A stretch of 64,000 nt of DNA from Streptomyces sp. HM190 (GCF_009857135.1 NZ_CP047318.1:7192001-7256000), one strand, 5' to 3'; shown: positions 23,894-33,244, counted from the first letter of the stretch. Made by a program: numbers and translations. Notes: generated by a model not told the origin, from the letters alone.

Positions 23894-25147
23894 TCATGCG
23901 GCCGTCGGGTCGGGGCGGGCCCACGCCGCTTCGGCGGCGAGACGTTCTGACCACTGGATGTGGGCCTCGTCGAAGGCGGCGTCGGCGAGGCGTATGCGCT
24001 GGACTTCGCCGGTTCCGGCCGGTGGGTAGGTGAACTGGATGTCGCGCCACAGGCGCTGGAGGATGTAGTCGCCGTTGAGGGCATGGGCGCCGTGCAGCTC
24101 CATGGCGTCCTGGGTTGACTGCATCGCCCACTGGTGGCCGAGGTACTTGGCGTTGATCAGGTCGGTGTCGCAGGGCAGGCCCTGGTCGAGGAGGTGCACG
24201 GATTGATAGGCCAGGATTCGCCCGGCGCGCAGGCGGGCCTCCATGTCACCGATGCGGTCCCGCAGAACCGGCAGATCGGAGAGGGCGCCTCGGTAGCGGG
24301 AGCGCGCCTTGAGGTAAGCGGTCGAGGCGGCCACGACTGCCTCGTGTATTCCCAGGCTGACTGCGGCCAGGTTGGGACGGCCGTACAGGATGCTGCTGCT
24401 CTGCGCTACGCCCAGCCCCTGGCCGATCTCTCCGACCACGTTTTCCTCGGGGACGTGGACGTGATCGAGGTCGAGGCGGCCGGCGGAGAAGCCGTGCAGG
24501 CCGAGGCCGGGACGGTGGTCGGCGACTGAGAGCCCTCGGCGCTTGGATTCGACCATGAACGCGGTCAGCGCCTGGGAGGTGCTCACGCCTGCCTTGGCGG
24601 TCCGGGCGACCACGAGGTGGGCTCCCGCGAGGTGGCTATTCCCGATGTGGATCTTGCTGCCGGTGATCACCCATTGGTTGCCGACGTGCTCGGCGATGGT
24701 CTCGATGCCGCCGATGTGCCCGCCGGCTCGCGGTTCGGTCACGGCGATCGACAAGAGCAGTGAACCGTCCGCTACGCGGGGCAGCCAGCGGCCCTTCTGC
24801 TCGTAGGTGGCGAAGTGCAGCAGGGCGCCGACGGGGATCAGCGTGGCCTGGAGGATGGCCGCCGCAGCCGCCGAGACGCGGGCAATGCGGTGGACGAGGA
24901 TGGTCTTGGCCACGTGTCCGGCGCCCAGCCCGCCGAAGGAGGACGGGACGGTGACGGCGAACCAGCGTCGTGCGGCCATCAGGTCGGCGACCTTGCGCTC
25001 CACCCTGCCGGGGGCGGCCTCCATGCGTGCGGCGCGCGGCGCGATGTGCTCGGCCGCGAAGGCGTCCGCCTCGTCCCACAGCAGTTCGTGGCGGGCGTTG
25101 AAATAGGGGCGCAGCGCCGGCGGCGGCGTGGTGGGTGTGGCGGGCAT
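23894..25147 (-). CDS. Acyl-CoA dehydrogenase-like flavoprotein lacking the usual catalytic Glu
   Basis: 417 residues with the fold's landmarks: SFGGLGAG, AVTEPRAGGHIGG (FAD/substrate loop), WVITGSKIHIGNSHLA, RLDLDHVHVPEENVVGEIGQG, and C-terminal LHGAHALNGDYILQRLWRD. Where most family members have YEGT with the catalytic Glu, this has PPAGT (Ala at about 377). Glu may be supplied from another helix as in isovaleryl-CoA dehydrogenase, or the enzyme may be a hydroxylase or flavin-binding scaffold. Ribosome site GGGAGAGG before ATG 25147. Upstream neighbours are the conservon genes. Confidence 0.75.
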   Translation of the reverse strand: MPATPTTPPPALRPYFNARHELLWDEADAFAAEHIAPRAARMEAAPGRVERKVADLMAARRWFAVTVPSSFGGLGAGHVAKTILVHRIARVSAAAAAILQATLIPVGALLHFATYEQKGRWLPRVADGSLLLSIAVTEPRAGGHIGGIETIAEHVGNQWVITGSKIHIGNSHLAGAHLVVARTAKAGVSTSQALTAFMVESKRRGLSVADHRPGLGLHGFSAGRLDLDHVHVPEENVVGEIGQGLGVAQSSSILYGRPNLAAVSLGIHEAVVAASTAYLKARSRYRGALSDLPVLRDRIGDMEARLRAGRILAYQSVHLLDQGLPCDTDLINAKYLGHQWAMQSTQDAMELHGAHALNGDYILQRLWRDIQFTYPPAGTGEVQRIRLADAAFDEAHIQWSERLAAEAAWARPDPTAA

Positions 25148-25234
25148 GGTCCTCTCCCTCTCCCTGGATGAAGGTCGCACGGTGGAGCGGCCGGGGATCG
25201 CCTGCGGCTCCCGGGTGGGGGGTCGTGCAACGGA

Positions 25235-25876
25235 CTAGCGGACGGGCGCGCGGGCGATGTGGTCCATCACCCGGAAGCCGGCGTTGATGACGATGTCTCT
25301 CAGCCGTCGGGCCTCGCTCAGGGGCCGCTTCTCGGGGTCGATGACGCACACCGTGCCCAGCACGGTGCCGCTGTCGTGGATGAGCGGGGCACCGAAGTAG
25401 GAGCGGATCCCGACCGCGTCGACCACGGGGTTGCCGCTGAAGCGCGGGCTGGCGTGCACGTCGTGCAGCGGAAGGGCCTTCTTGCGGGCCATGACCTCCG
25501 GGCACCAGCCGTGGTCGCGGCTCATGGTGCGGCCGACGATGACGTACCCGCTGTCCGCGGGCGGCTGGTGCAGCCCGACGAAGGTCTGCTCCTCCAGGAA
25601 GAGGTTGACGAAGCCGTACAGGAACCCGGCTTGTGTGGCCATGTCGCGGGCCAGTTCGTCGAAGTCCTCGCTGGCAGCGGTGGGCACGCCTAGGCGATCC
25701 AGCAGCTCGTACCGCTGCGCCAGCTCGGTCGCCTGCTGGGCCTGCGGGACGGGGACGGCGGCGCCGGCGGGGAGGGATGGCCCATGGGTGACGTCCCGCA
25801 TGGTACGTCGCGGCAGCGACTGCGTGAGGGGGGCGGTCTGCCGCGCGCGGTAGGGGTCGTTGGGCTGATACGACAT
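25235..25876 (-). CDS. GAF-domain protein downstream of the conservon
   Basis: 213 residues. Residues 60-205 form a GAF sensor domain (FGAPLIHDSGTVLGTVCVIDP, RSYFG, HGWCPEVMARKKALPL). The start ATG overlaps the cvnD stop by one base (TGATG), so it is the fifth gene of the conservon operon. Possible small-molecule or redox sensing input for the CvnA-D system. Confidence 0.75.
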   Translation of the reverse strand: MSYQPNDPYRARQTAPLTQSLPRRTMRDVTHGPSLPAGAAVPVPQAQQATELAQRYELLDRLGVPTAASEDFDELARDMATQAGFLYGFVNLFLEEQTFVGLHQPPADSGYVIVGRTMSRDHGWCPEVMARKKALPLHDVHASPRFSGNPVVDAVGIRSYFGAPLIHDSGTVLGTVCVIDPEKRPLSEARRLRDIVINAGFRVMDHIARAPVR

Positions 25877-26544
25877 CAGGCGTCCTGAAAGGTGGTAGTG
25901 GATGCGGGGCCAGCGGGGCTTGCCGATGCGCTCTTCAAGGCGTGGCCAACGAGGGTCAGCAGGACGCCAGCGACGTGGTTCGGATCGCGAGCGTCGCAGG
26001 TGACCACCGGCACAGAGGCGGGCAGTTCGAGGGCGGTGCGGACCTCTTCGGGGGGGTAACGATGTGCTCCGTCGAACTGGTTCACCGCGACGACGAAGGG
26101 CAGGCCGATGTCCTCGAAGAAGCCGACGGGGGCGAAGCTGCTTTCCAGGCGGCGGGTGTCGACCAGGACGACCGCGCCGACGGCTCCGCGACAAAGGTCG
26201 TACCAGAGGTCGACGAAGCGGTCCTGGCCGGGCGTGCCGAACAGGAACAATTCCATGGGCACGGGCGCGTCGGGCAGGTTGAGGCGACCGAAGTCGAAGG
26301 CGACCGTGGTGGTCTGCTTGGCCTCGACGCCCGCCAGGCTGTCCACGTCCGCGCTCGCCTCGGTCAGGTACTCCTCCGTGCTCAGCGGCGTGATCTCACT
26401 GACGGCACCCACGGCGGTGGTCTTGCCCGCGCCGAAACCGCCAGCGATTACGACCTTCAGCACGGTCGGTGAACCGGTACGCGGGCGCGACGACGGCCGC
26501 AGCACCACGGCCGGGTCACCCGGCCTGGGGGTAGGCGATGGCAT
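25876..26544 (-). CDS. cvnD: Conservon GTPase (CvnD)
   Basis: 222 residues: P-loop VIAGGFGAGKTT at 33-43, switch DXXG-type FLFGTPGQDRF, and NQFDGA at the guanine-specificity position. Small Ras-like GTPase of the actinobacterial conservon, which works with CvnA kinase, CvnB roadblock and CvnC. The start overlaps the CvnC gene end by about 29 bp. Confidence 0.88.
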   Translation of the reverse strand: MPSPTPRPGDPAVVLRPSSRPRTGSPTVLKVVIAGGFGAGKTTAVGAVSEITPLSTEEYLTEASADVDSLAGVEAKQTTTVAFDFGRLNLPDAPVPMELFLFGTPGQDRFVDLWYDLCRGAVGAVVLVDTRRLESSFAPVGFFEDIGLPFVVAVNQFDGAHRYPPEEVRTALELPASVPVVTCDARDPNHVAGVLLTLVGHALKSASASPAGPASTTTFQDA

Positions 26545-26920
26545 CGGGCCACTTCCTCTTCAGGCCGGCAGATAGGGCCGCCAGCAGTTGTGCAGACGGA
26601 CGTGCATGCGCGTCGGACGCGGCATAGGCGGTGACAGGGACGACCAGGGCGTCGGCGTCCAGGAGGTCGGAGATGAGGATCTTGACGGCGGTTACGGGAC
26701 GGCCGAGTCGGCCCGCCAGCTCGGTCACCGAACGCCGGTGCTCCCGGCACAGGGCGAGGATCTCTGCGCATTCTTCGGCCTGGCCCGGGCCGGGCCGCCC
26801 GGGTCCGGCATCCAGCACCGTGTCCAGGCCGAGCAGATGCCGTGGCCGGGTGCGACCGCGCGTCAGGGTGTAGGTCCGCACGAACGTCGAATCCTCGGCC
26901 GCGCTCCTGTGTGCGGTCAC
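26516..26920 (-). CDS. cvnC: Conservon DUF742 protein (CvnC)
   Basis: 134 residues with the DUF742 winged-helix pattern (RTYTLTRGRTRPRHLLGLDTV, CREHRRSVTELAGRLGRPVTAVKILISDL). Sits between CvnB and CvnD with overlapping ends, the invariant order of conservons. Likely contacts DNA or the GTPase. Confidence 0.88.
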   Translation of the reverse strand: MTAHRSAAEDSTFVRTYTLTRGRTRPRHLLGLDTVLDAGPGRPGPGQAEECAEILALCREHRRSVTELAGRLGRPVTAVKILISDLLDADALVVPVTAYAASDAHARPSAQLLAALSAGLKRKWPDAIAYPQAG

Positions 26921-27432
26921 CGGACCTCATCACCCGTGCCGACGCGGACGGGGATCTGCATGTAGGGGGCGAACTTCTGCACCAGGCGCCCCATCTCGAA
27001 CCCGACGGTGCCGGCATCGGCGTCCATGGTCGCGATCACCGCGAGGACCGTGTCCACCACGCCTCGTTCGTTGCCGGGATGGCCCTCGAAGGCCGCGCTG
27101 CGACCGGAACTCTGGACGAAGATCAGACAGTCGTCTCGCTCGATGACGACCTGCCTCGCCGGCCTCTTCTTGTGGGTGGGACCGGTGATGTTCGCCGCGA
27201 GTGAGGCCACTCCGCTGATGGCGGCCGACAGTTCGTCCGCCCAGTCCTTGTCGACCTCGCTGTCCAGCAGCCGCAGTCCGTCCCGCGAGAGCAGGACGGC
27301 GTGCGTGACGCCCGTCGTGTCGGAGGCGAACTGCCGCAGCAGCCACGCCATGTTGTCCCGCTGTCCGCTTGCCGTTGTCTCGGTTGCGGGTGCGTCGCCG
27401 GTCACGTTGTTCATCGCGGGGTGGGTACTCAT
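26917..27432 (-). CDS. cvnB: Conservon roadblock/LC7 protein (CvnB)
   Basis: 171 residues. The ATG 27432 has GGAG upstream. The roadblock/LC7 domain (WLLRQFASDTTGVTHAVLLS, ISGVASLAANITG, CLIFVQSSGRSAAFEGHPGN) is the GTPase-activating subunit type of conservons. TGA overlaps the cvnC start. Confidence 0.88.
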   Translation of the reverse strand: MSTHPAMNNVTGDAPATETTASGQRDNMAWLLRQFASDTTGVTHAVLLSRDGLRLLDSEVDKDWADELSAAISGVASLAANITGPTHKKRPARQVVIERDDCLIFVQSSGRSAAFEGHPGNERGVVDTVLAVIATMDADAGTVGFEMGRLVQKFAPYMQIPVRVGTGDEVR

Positions 27433-27502
27433 AGGGATCGCTCCAGAAAGGGGGGAAGGGCCAGCGGATGTAACGGCCACCGGGAACGTGGAGGGACGAG
27501 GT

Positions 27503-29020
27503 TCAGGGCCTGGGGTGCTCTGTCGAAGCGGTGGGAGAACCGGCTTGCCCGCCGGCCTGGATGCCGGTGCGGAAGGCGGCTGCGAGCCCTGGCGTCGCCT
27601 CGGTCACAGGGGCTTGCTCCCGCTCGTGTGGCGGACGGAACGTGCCGGCCTGGCGTCTACGCATGGGAAGTGCGGGTGGATCAGCAGGGTGACCTGCCTG
27701 TGCGGCTTCCGGCGCCCCTGTGGCACTGGTGCGTGGAACCTGCCCCGCTCTCGGGGTGGCTGGAGTCGCGGCAACCTGCTGCGATTGCGGCCCCAAGGGG
27801 CGGGTGTCCTGGGGCGGCGCGCCCGCATCGTCGATGGAGGGAATGGCTACCAGGAGCCGTGCCGGGATGACCACCAGGGCGGTGGTGCCTCCTGTCACGT
27901 TCTCCTGCAGGAGAACGGACAGCCCGTGCGACTGGGCGATCTTCGCGGCGACCAGCAAGCCGAGCTGTCCCGCTCGCACCTGGCCGCTGACGTCGACCTC
28001 GTCGGGGGCCTGGAGCAGGTGGTTCATCTGCGCCCGCGTCTGCGGATGCATGGGGATGGCCCGGTCCTCGACCTCGACCGCCAGCCCGTTCGCCACCCGC
28101 TGCGCACGCACCATCACCTTCGTAGCCGGATCGGAACACTCACAGGCGTTCTCGATCAGCTCAGCCAGCAGGTGCGTCAGGTCCGGACCCACATGGCCGG
28201 GAAGGCCCAGCTCCGCGCCCACGGACCCCGCCGCAACCGCCACCCGCGGATACTGCACGACCTCGGAGACGGCGCCGCGCAGCACGCTCTTGACGGGAAC
28301 GGGCCGACGCACGCTGCGCAGGGACTGCCCGCCCAGCACCGCCGTGCTCTCGACCTGGCGACGCATCCGCGTCACGAGTTGATCGATCTCGAAGATCTTG
28401 GCGAGCAGCTCCGGGTCGTCGGTCAGCATCTCCAGCTGGCTCAGTGCCTCAAGCGCCTTGCCGACCAGCGCGTGCTCGCGCATGGCCAGGCGACGCAGCA
28501 CTTCCAGGAGTACGACGGACTGGGACTCGTCGTGCACCCGTATCAGCGACGCGATGGCCTGCACCTGGAGGGCACTCAACGCCTTGTTGATCTCGACGTT
28601 CGGACTGGCCGATGGTGGCACCTGCAGGTCCGGCAGCGGCGGCCGTCCCCCGCGGCACAGCTCGTCTGCCGACCACTGCACCGACTTTTCGACGGCCGCC
28701 GCGGCTCCTGCGATCGCTGCCAGTGCCGCTGCCTGGGCATGCTCCGCAGCCGTCTGCACGGCCCCTGCAGCCGTTCGCGCTCCGCGAGCCGCCAGCGTGG
28801 CGACTCCCGCCAGTCCGCAGACCAGGCCGGCGAGGAGCCAGCCGGGGCCCACCGCGGACACCGACCAGAGGATGAAGGCGGCACCCAGCAGTGCGGCAAG
28901 GAGCACTAGGGGCAGTGCGACGGCGCGGTGGACATGGTGCAGCGTGAACGCGTCGATCTGAGGCCGCCGTCGGCGGTGGCCGGCGGCGGCTGGCCCTGCC
29001 GCAAAGGCGCTGTCAGGCAT
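27503..29020 (-). CDS. cvnA: Conservon histidine-kinase-like membrane protein (CvnA)
   Basis: 505 residues: two membrane helices near 35-80 (VLLAALLGAAFILWSV, WLLAGLVCGLAGVATLAARG), a helical dimerisation region, and an ATPase domain with N-box ELIENACECS and LLVAAKIAQSHGLSVLLQEN. The G-box is weak. The C-terminal 130 residues are Pro-rich and disordered. CvnA senses a signal at the membrane for the GTPase module. Transcribed upstream of cvnB with a 70-bp gap. Confidence 0.85.
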   Translation of the reverse strand: MPDSAFAAGPAAAGHRRRRPQIDAFTLHHVHRAVALPLVLLAALLGAAFILWSVSAVGPGWLLAGLVCGLAGVATLAARGARTAAGAVQTAAEHAQAAALAAIAGAAAAVEKSVQWSADELCRGGRPPLPDLQVPPSASPNVEINKALSALQVQAIASLIRVHDESQSVVLLEVLRRLAMREHALVGKALEALSQLEMLTDDPELLAKIFEIDQLVTRMRRQVESTAVLGGQSLRSVRRPVPVKSVLRGAVSEVVQYPRVAVAAGSVGAELGLPGHVGPDLTHLLAELIENACECSDPATKVMVRAQRVANGLAVEVEDRAIPMHPQTRAQMNHLLQAPDEVDVSGQVRAGQLGLLVAAKIAQSHGLSVLLQENVTGGTTALVVIPARLLVAIPSIDDAGAPPQDTRPLGPQSQQVAATPATPRAGQVPRTSATGAPEAAQAGHPADPPALPMRRRQAGTFRPPHEREQAPVTEATPGLAAAFRTGIQAGGQAGSPTASTEHPRP

Positions 29021-29046
29021 GGGAATCCTCGTCAGGGTGGGGGTGG

Positions 29047-30942
29047 CTAGGCGTGCTGCGGCGTCAGGTCTGCGCAGGTCTGGTGTGTGCTGCGTGCGGT
29101 CGAGCTGGGTGACGGAGACGCGACCGCGCTGCGGTGGGGGGACTGTGTCGCCAGGAGTTGAAGGAGCCGGGCGCTCTGGATCAGCCCCATGTGGCTGAAC
29201 GCCTGCGGGAAGTTGCCGAGCTGGCGCTGCTGGACGGGGTCGTACTCCTCTGCCAGGAGGCCGAGGTCGTTGCGCAGTGCGAGGAGGCGTTCGAACAGGG
29301 CGTGGGCCTCGTCGAGGCGGCCGGTCAGGGCCAGGGCGTCGACGAGCCAGAAGGAGCAGAGGACGAATGCGCCCTCGTCTCCAGTCAGACCGTCCATCCC
29401 GGTGTGGTCTCCGATGGTCGGGTATCGGCGTACGAGTCCGTCTGACGTGGAGAGTTCACGACGCACTGCGTCCACGGTGCCGATGACGCGCGGGTCGTTG
29501 GGCGGCAGGAAGCCAACGCGGGGGATCAGCAGTGTGGCGGCGTCGAGTTCCTGGGAACCGTAGGACTGGGTGAAGGTATTGCGCACCGAATCGAAGCCCC
29601 GGGTGCAGACCTCGTGGTGGATGGTTGCCCGCAGCTCGATCAGGGGGGCCAGCTCGATGTCGAGCGCGCCGGCTTCGGCCAGGCGGATGGTGCGGTCGAT
29701 CGCCACCCAGGCCATCACCTTGGAGTGGACGAAGTGCCGGCGGGCCCCGCGGATCTCCCAGATCCCCTCGTCGGGCTCCCGCCAGCGTTGTGCCAGGTGC
29801 TCGACGAGCCGCTGGTGCAGAACCGAGGTGTCGGCGCAGTGGGCCACGCCGCTCTCGTGCGCGAGGTACAGGGTCTCGATCACCTCGCCGTACACGTCGA
29901 GCTGGAGCTGGTCTGCCGCCCCGTTCCCGACCCGCACCGGCGTCGAGCCCTCGTACCCGGGCAGCCAGGGCAACTCGCGTTCCCGTAGATCACGCTCCCC
30001 GGTGATCGCATACATGATCTGCAGATTTTCTGGGTCGCCGGCCACGGAACGCAGGAGCCAGCGTCGCCATGCCTGCGCCTCCTGCCGGTAGCCGGTCCCC
30101 AGTAACGCGGCCAGGGTCGTGGCGGCGTCCCGCAGCCAGGTGTAGCGGTAGTCCCAGTTGCGTCGGCCGCCGATCTGCTCGGGCAGCGAGGAGGTCGGCG
30201 CGGCGACGATCCCGCCGCTCGGGCGGTAGGTCAGTGCCTTCAGCGCGATCAAGGAACGGACCACGGCCTCACGGTAGGGGCCCTCGTAGGTGCACTGCTG
30301 CGTCCAGTCCTGCCAGAAGGCGAGCGTCTCGGTGAGCGCCGTGTGCGGGTCGGGGATCTCCGGAGCCAGTGCGTGGGACGGGCACCAGCTGAGCACGAAC
30401 GCCACGCTCTGCCCGGCGCGGATGGCAAAGGCACTGACGACGACGCCGTCCTTCTCCACCTGCGGGACGCAGGTGTCGACCCACAGCGCGTCCGCGCCGG
30501 CCTCCGCGACCATGCGCTCACCGGCCTCATGGATCCATGGGCTGACACTGCCGTATCCCGGCCGCGGACGCATGGCCGAGACCATCGCAACCTCGCCGGC
30601 CAGACCCTCGACGATCCGGATCACCTGCGGTGCCCCGTCGCGCGGCGGCATGAAGTCCAGGACGCGGACCGACCCGGCAGGTGTGCGCCAGATCGATTCG
30701 AGGACGAGCGAGTCACCGCGGTACCGGCGCTCGGCGACCGCTCCGGGCCCGGAGCGGCCAGGCGCGGCCGGGGCGATCTGCCAGGTGCCGTGCTTGTGCG
30801 TGCCGAGCAGGCCGGCGAAGACGGCCGACGAGTCGAACCGGGGCAGGCACAGCCAGTCGATCGAACCGTCATCGCAGACGTGGGCACTGGTCTGCATGTC
30901 GCCGATCAGGCCGTACTGCTCGATGCGCGGGAGGCGTTTCAT
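29047..30942 (-). CDS. Glycoside hydrolase family 15 (trehalase/glucoamylase-like)
   Basis: 631 residues from the ATG overlapping the 79-residue ORF. The N-terminal IEQYGLIGDMQTSAHVCDDG and SIDWLCLPRFDSSAVFAGLL is the signature of actinobacterial GH15 trehalase-like enzymes; the central RNWDYRYTWLRDAATTLAALLG contains conserved acidic residues of the alpha/alpha barrel. Probably cleaves trehalose or short alpha-glucans in the cytoplasm. The operon begins with the DUF6415-like gene. Confidence 0.85.
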   Translation of the reverse strand: MKRLPRIEQYGLIGDMQTSAHVCDDGSIDWLCLPRFDSSAVFAGLLGTHKHGTWQIAPAAPGRSGPGAVAERRYRGDSLVLESIWRTPAGSVRVLDFMPPRDGAPQVIRIVEGLAGEVAMVSAMRPRPGYGSVSPWIHEAGERMVAEAGADALWVDTCVPQVEKDGVVVSAFAIRAGQSVAFVLSWCPSHALAPEIPDPHTALTETLAFWQDWTQQCTYEGPYREAVVRSLIALKALTYRPSGGIVAAPTSSLPEQIGGRRNWDYRYTWLRDAATTLAALLGTGYRQEAQAWRRWLLRSVAGDPENLQIMYAITGERDLRERELPWLPGYEGSTPVRVGNGAADQLQLDVYGEVIETLYLAHESGVAHCADTSVLHQRLVEHLAQRWREPDEGIWEIRGARRHFVHSKVMAWVAIDRTIRLAEAGALDIELAPLIELRATIHHEVCTRGFDSVRNTFTQSYGSQELDAATLLIPRVGFLPPNDPRVIGTVDAVRRELSTSDGLVRRYPTIGDHTGMDGLTGDEGAFVLCSFWLVDALALTGRLDEAHALFERLLALRNDLGLLAEEYDPVQQRQLGNFPQAFSHMGLIQSARLLQLLATQSPHRSAVASPSPSSTARSTHQTCADLTPQHA

Positions 30943-31178
30943 CGTGTGGGTCTCCGTAGTCCCCGTGGACCCGGGGGTGGCTTCGGGGCCGCCGTGGCGG
31001 CCGGGAAGTGTCGGTGAGAGAGGCACGGTGGTAACCGGATCGGGGGAAGTCTGTTCTGCCTCGGCGGGGGATCCACGTCCCGTGGAGGGATGCGGCCGCT
31101 TACTCGATCACCACGAAGAGCCAGCCACACCATGGGACCGAGAATCAGCGCGATCAGAACTGCCCCGGCGGCGGTCAT
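30939..31178 (-). CDS. Small membrane protein, 79 residues
   Basis: ATG overlaps the stop of the DUF6415-like gene and its TGA overlaps the GH15 start (ATGA at both ends). The first 20 residues form a membrane helix (AGAVLIALILGPMVWLALRG), then a Pro-rich cytoplasmic or extracellular tail. Function unknown. Confidence 0.55.
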   Translation of the reverse strand: MTAAGAVLIALILGPMVWLALRGDRVSGRIPPRDVDPPPRQNRLPPIRLPPCLSHRHFPAATAAPKPPPGPRGLRRPTR

Positions 31179-31666
31179 GTCCGGGGCACCGACGCGGCCA
31201 GAACCACGCAGGCGAGGGCGAGAGCGAAGACCGCGCCGCGCAGCACGTTGATCGGCGGCTGCCACCAGCGCCGTCTCTGGACCGGCTTCGCAGGGGCCAC
31301 GTCGTGGGCCCGCACGGCAGCGACAAGGTCTTGGGTTGCCTCGGCCAGCCTGACCAGATGGACCCTGCTGGGCATGTAGCCATCAGTGAGGCCGCCCGAG
31401 CAGAGCTGCTGCGCACGGAGCAGGGCTGGCTCTTGCGAAGGCGTCAGGGCCCCGAGCTGGCTGACGTGTCCTCGCAGCCGCAGTGCGAGGTCCTCCACAT
31501 CGGCGGCAGTATCGGGTAACGGCGAGTCCTCGCCCAGCACGAGCGCCACCGTTTCCGTCGCGGAGGCCGCCGGGTCCCGTCGCAAGATGGGCTCACCAAG
31601 GGCGTGGTTTCTCCGACCCTGATCACTGAGTTGGCACGCCCGGCGAAGGGCCAGCGAGGGACGCAT
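31175..31666 (-). CDS. DUF6415-like protein with a C-terminal membrane helix
   Basis: 163 residues from an ATG preceded by AGGAG. Middle part TVALVLGEDSPLPDTAADVE followed by DLALRLRGHVSQL resembles DUF6415 of Streptomyces. The C-terminus has RRWWQPPINVLRG, then a hydrophobic helix. Function unknown; first gene of the GH15 operon, divergent from the TPR regulator. Confidence 0.6.
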   Translation of the reverse strand: MRPSLALRRACQLSDQGRRNHALGEPILRRDPAASATETVALVLGEDSPLPDTAADVEDLALRLRGHVSQLGALTPSQEPALLRAQQLCSGGLTDGYMPSRVHLVRLAEATQDLVAAVRAHDVAPAKPVQRRRWWQPPINVLRGAVFALALACVVLAASVPRT

Positions 31667-31855
31667 GACGCAACTCCTAGATGAATCCAGCCAACTTGAG
31701 CGAGGAACGCTGTGCACCGCAGGCGACTGAGGTGCAAGGTGAGTGATCCTGCGGCTACGTTGAGCGAACCGCGAATCCCTGTCAGGGGGTATGCCTACGC
31801 GGCCCTCAAGGCCGTCAAAGGCGTCAAAGATCATTTCGGAGCCGAGGGGCAGTAC
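31667..31855. promoter_or_regulatory. Divergent promoter region
   Basis: 189 bp between the DUF6415-like and TPR-regulator genes. It holds GTCAAAGGCGTCAAAG near 31815, a GTCAAA direct repeat that may be an operator. No consensus promoter is unmistakable. Confidence 0.35.
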
Positions 31856-33244
31856 ATGGCCCGTGAGAGAAACGTCGCCCTTGCCGCGCTCCTGCGCGAA
31901 GCGGGCTGGTCCCAGCCCCAAGCAGCCGCCGCGGTCGCTCGCGTTGCCGCGGAGAGCGGTGTACGCGAACTGGAGGCCATTTCCCGCTCCCACATCGCCA
32001 TGTGGGTCCAGGGCACGAAGCCCAGTGGACGAGCGCCTCATATCCTGCGTGAGACGCTGTCCCGCAGGCTCGGCCGACGCCTCACCCTCGCTGACCTCGG
32101 ACTGGAAGATGGACCGACAGGCCCCACTGACAGTAGTTCTGACTGGAGCGTCGACCCTCTGACTGTGCTGGCCGAGCTGGGAAGCGACGATCTGCACATG
32201 CACCGACGCAAGCTGTTGGCTACCACCGCGTACTCGGCCGCCGGCCTCGTCCTGCCTGCCTCTCCATGGTGGGCAGCCGCCCCGGCCGCGGCGGCCTCGC
32301 GCTATGCAGTCTCCTCCCGGCTGGTGACTCAGGCTGACATCGACGACGTCCGCAAGCTGACCACCTTCTACTCCGCGAGGGACCAGCAGCGCGGTGGAGC
32401 CTCGGGGCGCTCGGCCCTGGCCGGCCATCTTCGCGACGAAGCGGTGCCGCTCCTGGGCAGCAGGTTCCGAACGGAACAGCACCGCCGGGATACGTACTCG
32501 GCCGTGGCAGAGATGACCTACCTCGCCGGCTGGATGGCCTTCGACGCCTCCGAGCATCGAACCGCCCAGCGCTACCTCACCCTCGCCGCACGCCTTGCGG
32601 CCGAAGCCGCAGACGGACCGCTGGGCGGCCACATCCTGCGTGCCCTCGCCCACCAAGCAGTCGACCTCGGGCACCCACGCAGAGCGCTCGACCTGGCTGA
32701 CGCCTCGATGTCCCGCACCCACTACGGCCAGGCCAGCTCGCGGGAGAAGGCCCTGCTCGCGGTAGTCCATGCCCGCGCCCTGGCCTCCGGCGGCGACCGC
32801 CGCGGCAGTCTCGCGGCCATCAGTCGCGCGGAGAGGGACCTCGCACGTGCCGATAACGAGGATGCCCCCGACCGCGTCAGCTTCTTCCAGGAAGCCTCCC
32901 TCGCCCACGAGACTGCCTGTGCCTTGCGGGACCTGGGAAATCCTCTCGACGCGGAGTTGCATTTCCAGCGCAGCGTCGCCACCCGCCGGCGGCAGCAGTA
33001 TGCCCGTACACACAGTGTGACCCTCGGCTACCTCGGTGCCGTCCAGGTCCAGCAGGGACGCCTCGATGAGGCATGTGGTACCTGGGGACAAGCACTGGAC
33101 GCCATGGCTGGCGTCCAGTCCGGCCGCGCCCGCGACGTCATCGTCCGCATGCAGAGCGACCTCTCGCCTGTTCGGCAACGTGGTGGCCGCCACGTCGCCG
33201 AACTGGACCGCCGGGCGCGGGAAATGCTGCGCGCCATAGGCTGA
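31856..33244 (+). CDS. TPR-containing transcriptional regulator (NsdA-like)
   Basis: 462 residues from the ATG preceded by GAGGGG. The N-terminal 70 residues resemble an atypical DNA-binding segment (ALAALLREAGWSQPQAAAAV). The C-terminal two thirds form TPR-like helices (YTYSAVAEMTYLAGWMAFD, RYLTLAARLAAEAADG, ALAHQAVDLGHPRRALDLAD). Such proteins resemble Streptomyces regulators of antibiotic production and sporulation. A twin-Arg-like RRKLLATTAYSAAGLVLPAS lies near residue 120. Confidence 0.7.
   Translation: MARERNVALAALLREAGWSQPQAAAAVARVAAESGVRELEAISRSHIAMWVQGTKPSGRAPHILRETLSRRLGRRLTLADLGLEDGPTGPTDSSSDWSVDPLTVLAELGSDDLHMHRRKLLATTAYSAAGLVLPASPWWAAAPAAAASRYAVSSRLVTQADIDDVRKLTTFYSARDQQRGGASGRSALAGHLRDEAVPLLGSRFRTEQHRRDTYSAVAEMTYLAGWMAFDASEHRTAQRYLTLAARLAAEAADGPLGGHILRALAHQAVDLGHPRRALDLADASMSRTHYGQASSREKALLAVVHARALASGGDRRGSLAAISRAERDLARADNEDAPDRVSFFQEASLAHETACALRDLGNPLDAELHFQRSVATRRRQQYARTHSVTLGYLGAVQVQQGRLDEACGTWGQALDAMAGVQSGRARDVIVRMQSDLSPVRQRGGRHVAELDRRAREMLRAIG

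Noticed and set aside
23763-23897. A 44-codon ORF between the acyl-CoA dehydrogenase-like and LuxR-type genes with ATGA/GTGA overlaps at both ends
   Set aside because: It lies across a strong 14-of-15-pair hairpin that looks like a terminator, and the product is low-complexity Pro/Arg; overlaps are likely coincidental.
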